From: DATJUC01 sp035502675
Lineage (GTDB): Bacteria > Vulcanimicrobiota > Vulcanimicrobiia > Vulcanimicrobiales > Vulcanimicrobiaceae
NCBI GenBank assembly: GCA_035502675.1
Contig: DATJUC010000060.1
Coordinates: forward strand, 1-13,128
Reading direction: 5' to 3'
Length of the DNA: 13,128 bases
A model generated the notes under the pieces. That model searched no databases. It worked only from the letters and a program-made list of their open reading frames with translations, and was not told the origin of the DNA. Made by a program: the position numbers and the translations under genes. Positions 1 through 6,494 of this stretch are shown here, piece by piece. Position 1 is the stretch's first letter, and every line of letters starts with the position of its first letter.

Positions 1-384
1 CTGCGGAACCACGACCTTCATCACGGGACCCATCGCTCGCTGGCCGGAGGGCAGCTCGGCCAAAACGCTGCGCACGATCTCGCGGACTTCGGTCTCCGAT
101 TTTTGCCGCGGCAGATAGGTCAGGAGAATCTCACGCTCGGCCGCCTCTTTGCCGGCCAAATCGGTTCTTCCGGCGCGCTCGTACTCGGCTGCCGCGTCGG
201 AGCGCTGCTTGACCAGGCGGCCGACGACTTCCACCTCGTCCGCGTCGGTCAACTCGTTACCGGCTTCGGAGCGTTTATAGGTGAACCCCGAAAGCGCCGA
301 GCGCAGCGTATCCAGACGCAGCTGGTCGCGCGCCCTCATCGCCTCCTTGACGTCGGCGGCGATCCGGTCTTTGAGACTCCCCAT
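1..384 (-). CDS. yqeY: GatB/YqeY domain protein, C-terminus cut by window edge
   Basis: Reading on the minus strand from ATG at 384 gives 128 open codons that run off the left edge, beginning MGSLKDRIAADVKEAMRARD and containing LRLDTLRSALSGFTYKR, KQRSDAAAEYERAGR and REILLTYLPRQ. These match the YqeY family, small helical proteins related to the tail domain of the GatB amidotransferase subunit; a role in tRNA-dependent amidation is suspected for the family but not proven. Full members are about 148 residues, so roughly the last 20 are missing here. The gene starts 5 bases after the rpsU stop and has no clear Shine-Dalgarno, so it is probably translated by coupling to rpsU. The rpsU-yqeY pairing is a well-known neighbourhood, which supports the call. 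Confidence 0.93.
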   Translation of the reverse strand, partial: MGSLKDRIAADVKEAMRARDQLRLDTLRSALSGFTYKRSEAGNELTDADEVEVVGRLVKQRSDAAAEYERAGRTDLAGKEAAEREILLTYLPRQKSETEVREIVRSVLAELPSGQRAMGPVMKVVVPQ

Positions 385-389
385 GGGCT

Positions 390-560
390 CTAGCTGCGGC
401 GCTTGCGAGCGGCGGCCGACTTCTTCTTCTTGCGGACGCTGGGCTTTTCGTAGTGCTCGTGCTTGCGGGCTTCCGCCAAGATGCCGGCCTTCTGGGTGGC
501 CTTCTTGAAACGGCGCAGCGCGCTCTCGATCGACTCGCCGGGAGCAACGCGAACTTCCAT
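390..560 (-). CDS. rpsU: 30S ribosomal protein S21
   Basis: This 56-residue protein starts MEVRVAPGESIESALRRFKK, continues with AGILAEARKHEHYEKPSVRK and ends in a Lys/Arg-rich tail (RKKKKSAAARKRRS). That is the full S21 pattern: a small basic protein of the 30S platform near the anti-Shine-Dalgarno end of 16S rRNA, important for start-site selection. The length is normal for the family (about 55-70). The start is ATG at 560, preceded by the purine run AAAGGGGGG (minus strand, 571-579) at about 10 bases spacing. It has its own promoter-like sequence at 639-667 and a hairpin in the leader, and is followed after 5 bases by yqeY. Confidence 0.96.
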   Translation of the reverse strand: MEVRVAPGESIESALRRFKKATQKAGILAEARKHEHYEKPSVRKKKKSAAARKRRS

Positions 561-570
561 TATGTAACGA

Positions 571-579
571 CCCCCCTTT
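571..579 (-). promoter_or_regulatory. Shine-Dalgarno of rpsU
   Basis: Minus strand reads AAAGGGGGG here, 10 bases before the ATG at 560. It supports that ATG as the start of rpsU. Confidence 0.7.
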
Positions 580-607
580 CAACCGTGGCCGCATTTCGCC
601 GCGCACG

Positions 608-630
608 AAAAATGAGACCCCGAAGGGCCC
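608..630 (-). terminator. UUCG-loop hairpin followed by five U, in front of rpsU
   Basis: On the minus strand GGGCCC (630-625), loop TTCG (624-621) and GGGTCT (620-615) form a 6-bp stem with two G-U pairs and a stable cUUCGg loop. It is followed by CA and TTTTT (612-608). It fits an intrinsic terminator closing the HIT-DUF488 transcript, whose last stop is at 664. It also lies at the very 5' end of any transcript starting from the promoter at 639-667, so it could act as an attenuator or a 5' stabilising hairpin for rpsU. The sequence alone does not decide between these. Confidence 0.5.
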
Positions 631-638
631 GAGCACCT

Positions 639-667
639 ACCCTAACATACCCCCCGGCGGCCGTCAA
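639..667 (-). promoter_or_regulatory. Sigma-70-type promoter candidate for rpsU-yqeY
   Basis: Minus strand shows TTGACG (667-662), a 17-base spacer and TAGGGT (644-639). The -35 matches the consensus at five of six positions. The -10 matches at only three (T, A and the final T). The expected start of transcription is near 632. The -35 box overlaps the last codon of the DUF488 gene. Confidence 0.5.
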
Positions 668-1203
668 ACGCAGGGGAGGTATCGTAGACGGTCCGGCCCC
701 GTCACGTGCGCGCCGGCGGTCGCACGATGCGGCGACGCCCGACCCGCCATCAAGTGGATCACGGGGACGCCGCGTAATAGCTCCGCTGCGTCGGCGATGA
801 GCCTGCGGTGACACTTCCACCACGGTGTTTCGGCGCACATGACCGCCGACGGCGTGCGCGCCGCCCCTCCCAGGAGCACGTCCAAGGCGATGGCAAACGG
901 CTGCTGCTCCATCCAGTCCGCATAACCGCGAAAGCCGTCGTTGCGCAAACCGGTGTTGTTCGAGTCGGGCCGGGGTACGCGGCGTCCGCCCAAGTCCTCG
1001 GCGTGCGAGTAGGCGATGCTGCGTGCCGCAAGCGCTTCGGCCAACGCCGCTGCGTTGAACTGTGGGTGCCGCCGGCTGGCGGGATAGCGACGGACGTCCA
1101 CGATGCGCGCGATGCCGGCGGCCTCGAGCCACCCGGCAAACGCGTCCAGCGTCGCCGCACCGTGACCGATGGTGTAGAGCGTCGCCGCTATCCCGGCGGC
1201 CAC
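664..1203 (-). CDS. DUF488 family protein
   Basis: This 179-residue protein has the DUF488 signatures: YTIGHG (residues 10-15), IVDVRRYPASRRHPQF (34-49), a GYADWM segment (93-98) and MCAETPWWKCHRRLIAD (122-138), with the conserved Cys/Glu and the Cys-His-Arg-Arg cluster. The biochemical role of the family is not established. I chose GTG at 1203, which puts TIGHG near the N-terminus as is usual in the family and overlaps the HIT stop by 16 bases. No ATG lies in the upstream part of this frame before the family homology begins, and the open frame further upstream has only Arg/Gly/Pro-rich shadow sequence. It is probably co-translated with HIT. It ends just before the rpsU promoter. Confidence 0.85.
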   Translation of the reverse strand: MAAGIAATLYTIGHGAATLDAFAGWLEAAGIARIVDVRRYPASRRHPQFNAAALAEALAARSIAYSHAEDLGGRRVPRPDSNNTGLRNDGFRGYADWMEQQPFAIALDVLLGGAARTPSAVMCAETPWWKCHRRLIADAAELLRGVPVIHLMAGRASPHRATAGAHVTGPDRLRYLPCV

Positions 1204-1532
1204 GCGAGCGGCCGGCCGGCGAGGACGTGTACGTGGAGGTGCTCCACGGTTTGCCCGCCGTGCGTTCCCGTATTGATCGCGATTCGAAAACCGTCGCGTC
1301 CGCGCTCGCGCCCCAAGCGCGCGGAGACGCTCATGACGCGCGCCAGCAACGCGTCGTCGCCCGAATCCACCAGATCCGCGAGGTTTCCGTGATGCCGGAC
1401 CGGCATCACGAGCAGGTGCACGGGCGCTTGCGGATTGACGTCCTCGATTGCAAGGACGTCGTCGTCGCGGTACACCTGCGTGCTCGGAACGTTGCCGGCC
1501 GCAATCCGGCAAAAAATGCAGTCATCCGCCAT
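1188..1532 (-). CDS. HIT family (HinT-like) nucleotide-binding hydrolase
   Basis: The 114 residues begin MADDCIFCRIAAGNVPSTQV and contain INTGTHGGQTVEHLHVHVL; the histidine triad His-x-His-x-His is at residues 98-102, and the N-terminal Cys5/Cys8 pair is the usual structural metal site. HinT-type proteins hydrolyse purine nucleoside phosphoramidates and adenylated intermediates in the cytoplasm. Length and start agree with the family (about 110-140), so ATG 1532 is firm. There is no Shine-Dalgarno; a short inverted repeat (1536-1549) lies 4 bases upstream instead. It follows the exported protein gene by 36 bases and overlaps DUF488 by 16. In Firmicutes, HIT next to rpsU-yqeY is a known arrangement. 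Confidence 0.95.
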   Translation of the reverse strand: MADDCIFCRIAAGNVPSTQVYRDDDVLAIEDVNPQAPVHLLVMPVRHHGNLADLVDSGDDALLARVMSVSARLGRERGRDGFRIAINTGTHGGQTVEHLHVHVLAGRPLAWPPG

Positions 1533-1535
1533 CGT

Positions 1536-1549
1536 GCGTCGTTCGACGC
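1536..1549. repeat. Inverted repeat just upstream of the HIT start
   Basis: GCGTCG, two bases, CGACGC: a 6-bp stem possible on either strand, ending 4 bases before the HIT ATG. It occupies the place where a Shine-Dalgarno would be. It could mask the start or be chance in GC-rich DNA. Confidence 0.35.
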
Positions 1550-1568
1550 GGCCGGTTGGGGCGTCCCG

Positions 1569-3062
1569 TCAGCGCGATCGAATCGTGAAGGTCCAGCTCT
1601 TGGTGTTTTCGTTGCCCGCGCGGTCGGCGACGCGTACCGTCACGCGTACGGGACCGTCGGGATACGAGTACGACGGCAAGTATTGAATGAACTGACCGGT
1701 GCGAAGGCATTCCGAGGTGACGTCGCGGTTGTTGACGCGCATCGTCACGCTGGAGGGGTTAACCGGAACCGCGTCCGACGCGAAGGTCGCGTAGATCGCG
1801 GGCCGGCTCGAGTTGACGTCGGCCCCTTCGCTCGGAGCGAAGTCGGCAATCCCGGGCGGCGTGCTCGCCGCCGAAATGGTCTGCGCGGCCTGCGCGTCGG
1901 GCGCCGAGTTTCCGTCGACGCTCAAATGTCCGATCAGCGGTGCATCGTCGAAGTTCGCGCCGGGCGGAATCGCGTACGAGCCGACGTAGACCCCGGATCC
2001 TTGTTCGTGCATCGCCAGCGACGTGACGTACGATCCGATGTCGAACGAGGCCGAACCGCCCGGCGTCCCGCGCATCGTGACCGCCAAGTCGTCTCCCGGC
2101 CGCAGCGGATGCGTGGCATCGACGTCGATCGAGGCGATGCGCACCGTTCCATTGGCCGCCGCCGAGGCAGTCGCCACCGTTCGGCTCGCAAGGATCTCGC
2201 GGACCTCGTTGGTTTGGACGTTGTAGCGGATCGCGACCGTATCGCCGGGACGCAGGTCGTCGAACTCGGCCGCCTTTCCGTTGATGGCGATCTCGGTGGT
2301 GCGTCCGGCTTCCACGACCTGTCCGTCGTCGAGCACGAACTGCGCGCCGGCCACCGCCACCACCCGGCCGCTTCGCGAACCGAACGCGTCGATCACGCGC
2401 ACGACGCGTCCGTCCTTGCGCAGCTCCATGCGCGCGAAGTCGCCCGGCCGGACGTCGGAAAGCTCGCCCGGAGTCGTCACGTTGGCGTTGACGTCTTGCA
2501 TCTCGACGACGGCGTTGCGGCCGATCGGTACGGTCTTCGGACCGTTCGGATACGAGAACGTCAGGGTCGGCGGATCCGAGAGAACGTCCACGGCCGAGAC
2601 GGTGCCGAAGCGCTCGTATCCGGTCGCGGTCGTCAAGAATCCGTCGGCCGTCCGTCCGATGCGTTGCGATGCGATCGTCACCGTGTGGGCGCGCCCGTCG
2701 ACGTGCACTTGCGCGCCCAGGGCGTCGGTGAAAAAGCGCAGCGGGGCGAAGAGCACGGAGTCGATTTCGACGGCCGGCGCTTCCATCACGATGGTCGAGC
2801 CGCCGATGGTCGCGACTCGGCTGCCGACCGTCATCGTCACGGCGCTGGAGCCCACTTCAGTTTCGATCCGGCTGCCTTCGCGCTCGAACGGCAGACCCAA
2901 CGCGGTCAGCGTGCGGCGCACCGGCACGTACAGCACGCCGTGCTCGAAGCGCGGCGCCGGGTCGATCGGCAGGCGGTCGCCGTTGATGACGATCGTCAGC
3001 GGCGGCGGGGCGTGCGGCGAAAGCGCGCCGAGCGTGAGCGCCAGAGCGATCGAAATCAGCAT
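1569..3062 (-). CDS. Exported protein with copper-amine-oxidase-N-like domain and Ig-like C-terminus
   Basis: 497 residues from ATG at 3062, which has GGAGGT 12 bases upstream and overlaps the previous stop by 7 bases. Residues 1-18 form a signal peptide (MLISIALALTLGALSPHA). Residues about 22-130 resemble the copper amine oxidase N-terminal-like domain: INGDRLPID, then GVLYVPVRRTLTALGL and VLFAPLRFFTDALGAQVHVD, the duplicated 'V-P-hR' motif. Two similar beta-type modules follow (ELSDVRPGDFARMELRKDGR at 200-219; FDDLRPGDTVAIRYNVQTNE at 267-286). Residues about 400-497 look like an Ig-like domain with the PSSVTMRVNNRDVTSE motif and a final beta strand. No oxidase catalytic domain is present, so enzymatic oxidase activity is unlikely; a cell-wall or surface-binding role is possible. 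Its position after two glycosyltransferases suggests an envelope function. Confidence 0.75.
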   Translation of the reverse strand: MLISIALALTLGALSPHAPPPLTIVINGDRLPIDPAPRFEHGVLYVPVRRTLTALGLPFEREGSRIETEVGSSAVTMTVGSRVATIGGSTIVMEAPAVEIDSVLFAPLRFFTDALGAQVHVDGRAHTVTIASQRIGRTADGFLTTATGYERFGTVSAVDVLSDPPTLTFSYPNGPKTVPIGRNAVVEMQDVNANVTTPGELSDVRPGDFARMELRKDGRVVRVIDAFGSRSGRVVAVAGAQFVLDDGQVVEAGRTTEIAINGKAAEFDDLRPGDTVAIRYNVQTNEVREILASRTVATASAAANGTVRIASIDVDATHPLRPGDDLAVTMRGTPGGSASFDIGSYVTSLAMHEQGSGVYVGSYAIPPGANFDDAPLIGHLSVDGNSAPDAQAAQTISAASTPPGIADFAPSEGADVNSSRPAIYATFASDAVPVNPSSVTMRVNNRDVTSECLRTGQFIQYLPSYSYPDGPVRVTVRVADRAGNENTKSWTFTIRSR

Positions 3063-4069
3063 GACGTCGAGAAGACCTCCGCGTAGACGTCGGCCGTCGC
3101 GCGCGCGCAACGGTCCCAAGAGAGCTCGAGTGCGATCCGCTTGCCGCGCTCGACCATGCGTATGCGCCGTTGGCCGCCGGAAGCCATCTCTTCGAGCAGC
3201 GCGCGCAACGCCTCGGCGGAGCGCGCCGGGAAAGTCGCCGCGGCCGGTTCGAGCACTTCGGGTATCGCCTCGTCGCTGGCGAGAACCGGACAGCCGGCAG
3301 CCATCGCCTCGAGCATCGGCAATCCGAAGCCCTCGCAAAAGGCCGGCGAGACCAGTGCCGTAGCGCCCGCATAGTACCCGATCAGCTCGTCCACCGATAC
3401 GTCGCCGAGGGCGCGGACCTCGCGGCTCGGCCGCCGCAGCCGCTCCAGCTCGCCCCCGAAGTCGTCCGGGCCGGTAACGTACAAGTCGAGTGCCGTCGTT
3501 TCGGGCAGCGCCGACCACGCCGCAAACAGCGTCGCCAAATTCTTATGAGCGCGATGGTTGCCCACGTAGAGCGCGTACGGCCGCGCCGCGGCGTACGGGC
3601 TCGCCGGGGCGTAGAACCGCTCGCCGACGCCCAGCGGAATCACGCGAACCTTCCTCGGGTCGACCCCGAGGAACCGCTGGAGATCGCCGACCGTGCGGCG
3701 ATCGTCGGTGATGACGCGCGCGGCGCGATCGCACGCGCGTCGAACGACGAGCCGGTAATAGGGCGCGACCTTGGCTTTGAAATACTCCGGAAACCGCAAG
3801 TGAATGAGGTCGTGGATGGTTACCACGAATCGCCGGCCGGCCGCGAGCGGAACGTACGGCGAAGGGTAATGCGCGAGGTCGACGCGAGCCCGCCGAAGGG
3901 CCAGCGGCAGCGATATCTGCTCGTCCCAGCCGAAGTTGCCGCCGCGCGTGACGAAGACGAACGAGAATTCCGGAGCGACGCGCGGCAGTCGTTCGTGCAG
4001 CTCGCGAACGTAGGCTTTCATCCCCACCGACTGCTGTCGCGTCAGGCGAGCGTCGAATCCGACGGTCAA
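3056..4069 (-). CDS. GT4 family glycosyltransferase (group 1)
   Basis: 337 residues starting MTVGFDARLTRQQSVGMKAY, with VVTIHDLIHLRFPEYF (82-97), RVIPLGVGERFY (142-153), YALYVGNHRAHKNL (165-178) and the E-x7-E motif CEGFGLPMLE (Glu246, Glu254), followed by AMAAGCPVLASDEAIPEV. These mark a GT-B fold retaining transferase that uses nucleotide sugars, probably for surface polysaccharide. I chose TTG at 4069: it places the usual 'VGFDAR' strand at the very N-terminus and gives a 4-base TTGA overlap with the upstream glycosyltransferase stop. An in-frame ATG at 4120 would add 17 residues and a longer overlap. The sugar donor and acceptor cannot be read from the sequence. Confidence 0.9.
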   Translation of the reverse strand: MTVGFDARLTRQQSVGMKAYVRELHERLPRVAPEFSFVFVTRGGNFGWDEQISLPLALRRARVDLAHYPSPYVPLAAGRRFVVTIHDLIHLRFPEYFKAKVAPYYRLVVRRACDRAARVITDDRRTVGDLQRFLGVDPRKVRVIPLGVGERFYAPASPYAAARPYALYVGNHRAHKNLATLFAAWSALPETTALDLYVTGPDDFGGELERLRRPSREVRALGDVSVDELIGYYAGATALVSPAFCEGFGLPMLEAMAAGCPVLASDEAIPEVLEPAAATFPARSAEALRALLEEMASGGQRRIRMVERGKRIALELSWDRCARATADVYAEVFSTSC

Positions 4070-4809
4070 GCGCTCAAGGCTTTCCAGGCGACGACGCACG
4101 GATACAGCGCCGATCGCCATGCGACGTAGACGCCGCGCGGTCCGTCCAAGAGCGCGCCGCGCACCAGCAGCGACCGCGCGAACGCGAACGCCGCGACCGG
4201 AATGGAACGCAGCAGCCGCCACCACGAGGGGCGCAGCGCGGCCGCTTCGAGCCCAGTGTACCGTTCGTATTTGGCTCGATAGGAGGCGACGTCGGGATAC
4301 GAAAAATGCAGGAGCGTTCCGGGCAGCGATTCGACTCGGCCTTCGCAGCGCCAGCGTTCGTGCAGCGCGGCGTCCCCACCGGCCGCCGGACGCGCCTCGA
4401 TCTCGATCCGGCCAACCCGTAATATCCGCAGCAGCGGCTCCCGCGTCCACAGCCGCATCGGCTTTCCGCAAAAGTAAGTCGTTCGCGAAACCTCGTAGGC
4501 GTCGGCGTCGAACGAGCAAGCCGTTAACGCGTCGCGCAGCTCGTCGTCGAGCGCCTCGTCCGCGTCGAGCATCAGCGCCCACGGCGTTTCCACCCGCTGC
4601 AGCGCGAACCGCCGCGCGTCGAGGTAATCGGTCCACGGGCGTTCGACGACGCGCGCACCCGCGCCGCGCGCGAACTCGACGGTCCGGTCGCTGGAGCACG
4701 CGTCCAGCACCAGCACCGGCATGCCTTTCGGAAGGCTCGTCAGCGCTCGCGGAAGGTTGCGTTCTTCATCGCGCGTCAGAACGACCGCCGTCACGTCGGC
4801 GACGGTCAC
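4066..4809 (-). CDS. GT2 family glycosyltransferase, WaaE/KdtX-like
   Basis: 247 residues. The N-terminus VTAVVLTRDEERNLPRALTS is the GT2 nucleotide-binding start; VLVLDACSSDRT (32-43) and ALMLDADEALDDEL (78-91, DAD at 82-84 as the DxD metal site) follow. WTREPLLRILR (121-131) and the long spacing to a hydrophobic C-terminal part (about 196-245) resemble WaaE-type transferases that act on lipopolysaccharide core or similar envelope glycans at the membrane. The start is GTG at 4809, overlapping the pyrG stop as GTGA; AAAAGGTGA lies about 14 bases upstream, a weak ribosome site. It is co-translated with the GT4 enzyme. The acceptor is unknown. Confidence 0.88.
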   Translation of the reverse strand: MTVADVTAVVLTRDEERNLPRALTSLPKGMPVLVLDACSSDRTVEFARGAGARVVERPWTDYLDARRFALQRVETPWALMLDADEALDDELRDALTACSFDADAYEVSRTTYFCGKPMRLWTREPLLRILRVGRIEIEARPAAGGDAALHERWRCEGRVESLPGTLLHFSYPDVASYRAKYERYTGLEAAALRPSWWRLLRSIPVAAFAFARSLLVRGALLDGPRGVYVAWRSALYPCVVAWKALSA

Positions 4810-6455
4810 GAGGCTCGTTGCGTCACCTTTTCCAGCGTCGATTCCGCATGCGCGAGCGCGGCTCCGATGAAGTCGCGGTAGAGCGGCGACGGACGATCCG
4901 GCCGCGACTTGAACTCGGGATGCGCCTGGGTGCCGACGAACCAGGGATGCATGTCGGGCGGCAGCTCGATGACCTCGACCAGCCGCGTCTTACCGACCGT
5001 GTGATGGCCCGTAAAACGCATCCCGTGCTCCTCGAAGATCGGGCGGTAACGGTTGTTGAACTCGTAACGGTGCCGGTGGCGCTCGCTAATCTCCAGCGCG
5101 CCGTAGGCGCGAGCGGCGTGGCTCCCGGGCTCGAGCGTACAGGTGTACGCCCCCAAACGCATCGTGCCGCCCAGAATCTCCAGGTTACGCTGCTCGGGCA
5201 TGAAGTCGATCACCGCATCGCCGGCGGTCTCGTCGACCTCGCTGGTCATCGCGTCGGCAATCTGACAGACGTCGCGCGCGAACTCCACGCACGCCAGCTG
5301 CATTCCGTAGCAAATTCCTAAGAACGGAATCCGATGCGTTCGCGCGTACGCGATCGCCTCCAGCTTGCCGCGTACGCCGCGCGCTCCGAAACCCGGCGCG
5401 ACCAGGATGCCGTGCGCGCCGTACAGCAGTTCGATGCCTTCTTTTTCGATCGACTCGGAGTCGATCCGCCGGATTTCCACCGCGGCGTCGTGGAACGAGC
5501 CGGAGTGGTAGAGCGCCTCGTTGATCGAGATGTACGCGTCTTTGAGCTCGACGTATTTTCCGACCAGAGCGATCGTAACCCGGCGCCGCGGATGCAGCAT
5601 TCGTTCGGCGATGGCCGCCCAGTCGTCCAGTTTCGGCGCGGCCGTCGGCAAGCCCAATTTGCGAACCGCGGCTTGCGCCAGCCCCTCGGCTTCTAAGTTC
5701 AGCGGCACCTGATAGATCGACCGCGCGTCGCCGTTTTGCACGACCGCCCCCGGCGCCACGTCGCAAAACAGCGCGATCTTCTCCTTGAGCTCCAGCGGCA
5801 TCGGGACCGACGACTGGGTCCGGCAGACGATGGCGTCGGGCGAGATCCCGATTCCGCGCAGCTCTCGGACCGAGTGTTGCGTCGGCTTGGTCTTCAGCTC
5901 GTCGGCGGCGCCGAGATGCGGGACCAGCGTGAGGTGGACGTACATGACGTTTTCGTCGCCGACGTCGTAGCGCATCTGGCGGATCGCTTCCAGAAACGGG
6001 AGCGACTCGATGTCGCCGACGGTTCCGCCGACCTCGACGATGCACACGTCGGCGCGACTCGATTCGGCCACGCGCTTGATGTGCGCCTTGATCTCGTTGG
6101 TGATGTGGGGGATGACTTGAACGGTCGCCCCGAGATAGTCGCCGCGGCGCTCCTTTTCGATGACCGAGTTATAAATCTGCCCAGTGGTGACGTTGTTGGC
6201 GCGCTGCAGGTTCTCGTCGATGAAGCGCTCGTAGTGACCCAGGTCCAAGTCGGTCTCGGCGCCGTCCTCGGTCACGAAGACCTCCCCGTGTTGATACGGG
6301 TTCATCGTTCCGGCGTCGACGTTGATATAAGGATCCAGCTTTTGGATCGAGACGCTGATGCCGCGGGCTTTGAGGAGACGTCCGAGGGAGGCGGCCGTTA
6401 TGCCCTTGCCGAGCGAACTTACGACACCGCCGGTGAAGAAAATGTACTTCGCCAT
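4806..6455 (-). CDS. pyrG: CTP synthase
   Basis: 549 residues, full length for the family. The synthetase domain starts MAKYIFFTGGVVSSLGKGIT (P-loop SSLGKG 13-18), followed by KLDPYINVDAGTMNPYQHGE and GGTVGDIESLPF (143-154). The C-terminal glutamine amidotransferase domain has GICYGMQ with nucleophile Cys382, and His512/Glu514 in AHPEF completing the triad. It makes CTP from UTP, ATP and glutamine (or ammonia), the last step of de novo pyrimidine nucleotide synthesis. The loop normally read as VPGGFG is VAPGFG here (352-357). The ATG at 6455 has no good Shine-Dalgarno; the gap to prmC is 39 bases. It overlaps the following glycosyltransferase by 4 bases, so CTP and nucleotide-sugar use may be co-expressed. 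Confidence 0.98.
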   Translation of the reverse strand: MAKYIFFTGGVVSSLGKGITAASLGRLLKARGISVSIQKLDPYINVDAGTMNPYQHGEVFVTEDGAETDLDLGHYERFIDENLQRANNVTTGQIYNSVIEKERRGDYLGATVQVIPHITNEIKAHIKRVAESSRADVCIVEVGGTVGDIESLPFLEAIRQMRYDVGDENVMYVHLTLVPHLGAADELKTKPTQHSVRELRGIGISPDAIVCRTQSSVPMPLELKEKIALFCDVAPGAVVQNGDARSIYQVPLNLEAEGLAQAAVRKLGLPTAAPKLDDWAAIAERMLHPRRRVTIALVGKYVELKDAYISINEALYHSGSFHDAAVEIRRIDSESIEKEGIELLYGAHGILVAPGFGARGVRGKLEAIAYARTHRIPFLGICYGMQLACVEFARDVCQIADAMTSEVDETAGDAVIDFMPEQRNLEILGGTMRLGAYTCTLEPGSHAARAYGALEISERHRHRYEFNNRYRPIFEEHGMRFTGHHTVGKTRLVEVIELPPDMHPWFVGTQAHPEFKSRPDRPSPLYRDFIGAALAHAESTLEKVTQRAS

Positions 6456-6494
6456 CTCGGGATTCGTTATTTCACGACGAACGGCCCGAAGTCC

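Noticed and set aside
1062..3086. Long open frame on the plus strand (674 codons) opposite HIT, DUF488 and the exported protein
   Set aside because: The translation is an Arg/Asp/Val/His-rich low-complexity product without domain or signal. It is the usual antisense shadow of GC-rich coding sequence, and the minus strand holds well-supported genes.
4119..5321. Plus-strand open frame of 400 codons across the GT2 gene and the pyrG 3' half
   Set aside because: Arg/Ala/Pro-rich composition, no ribosome site, and fully opposite firm genes.
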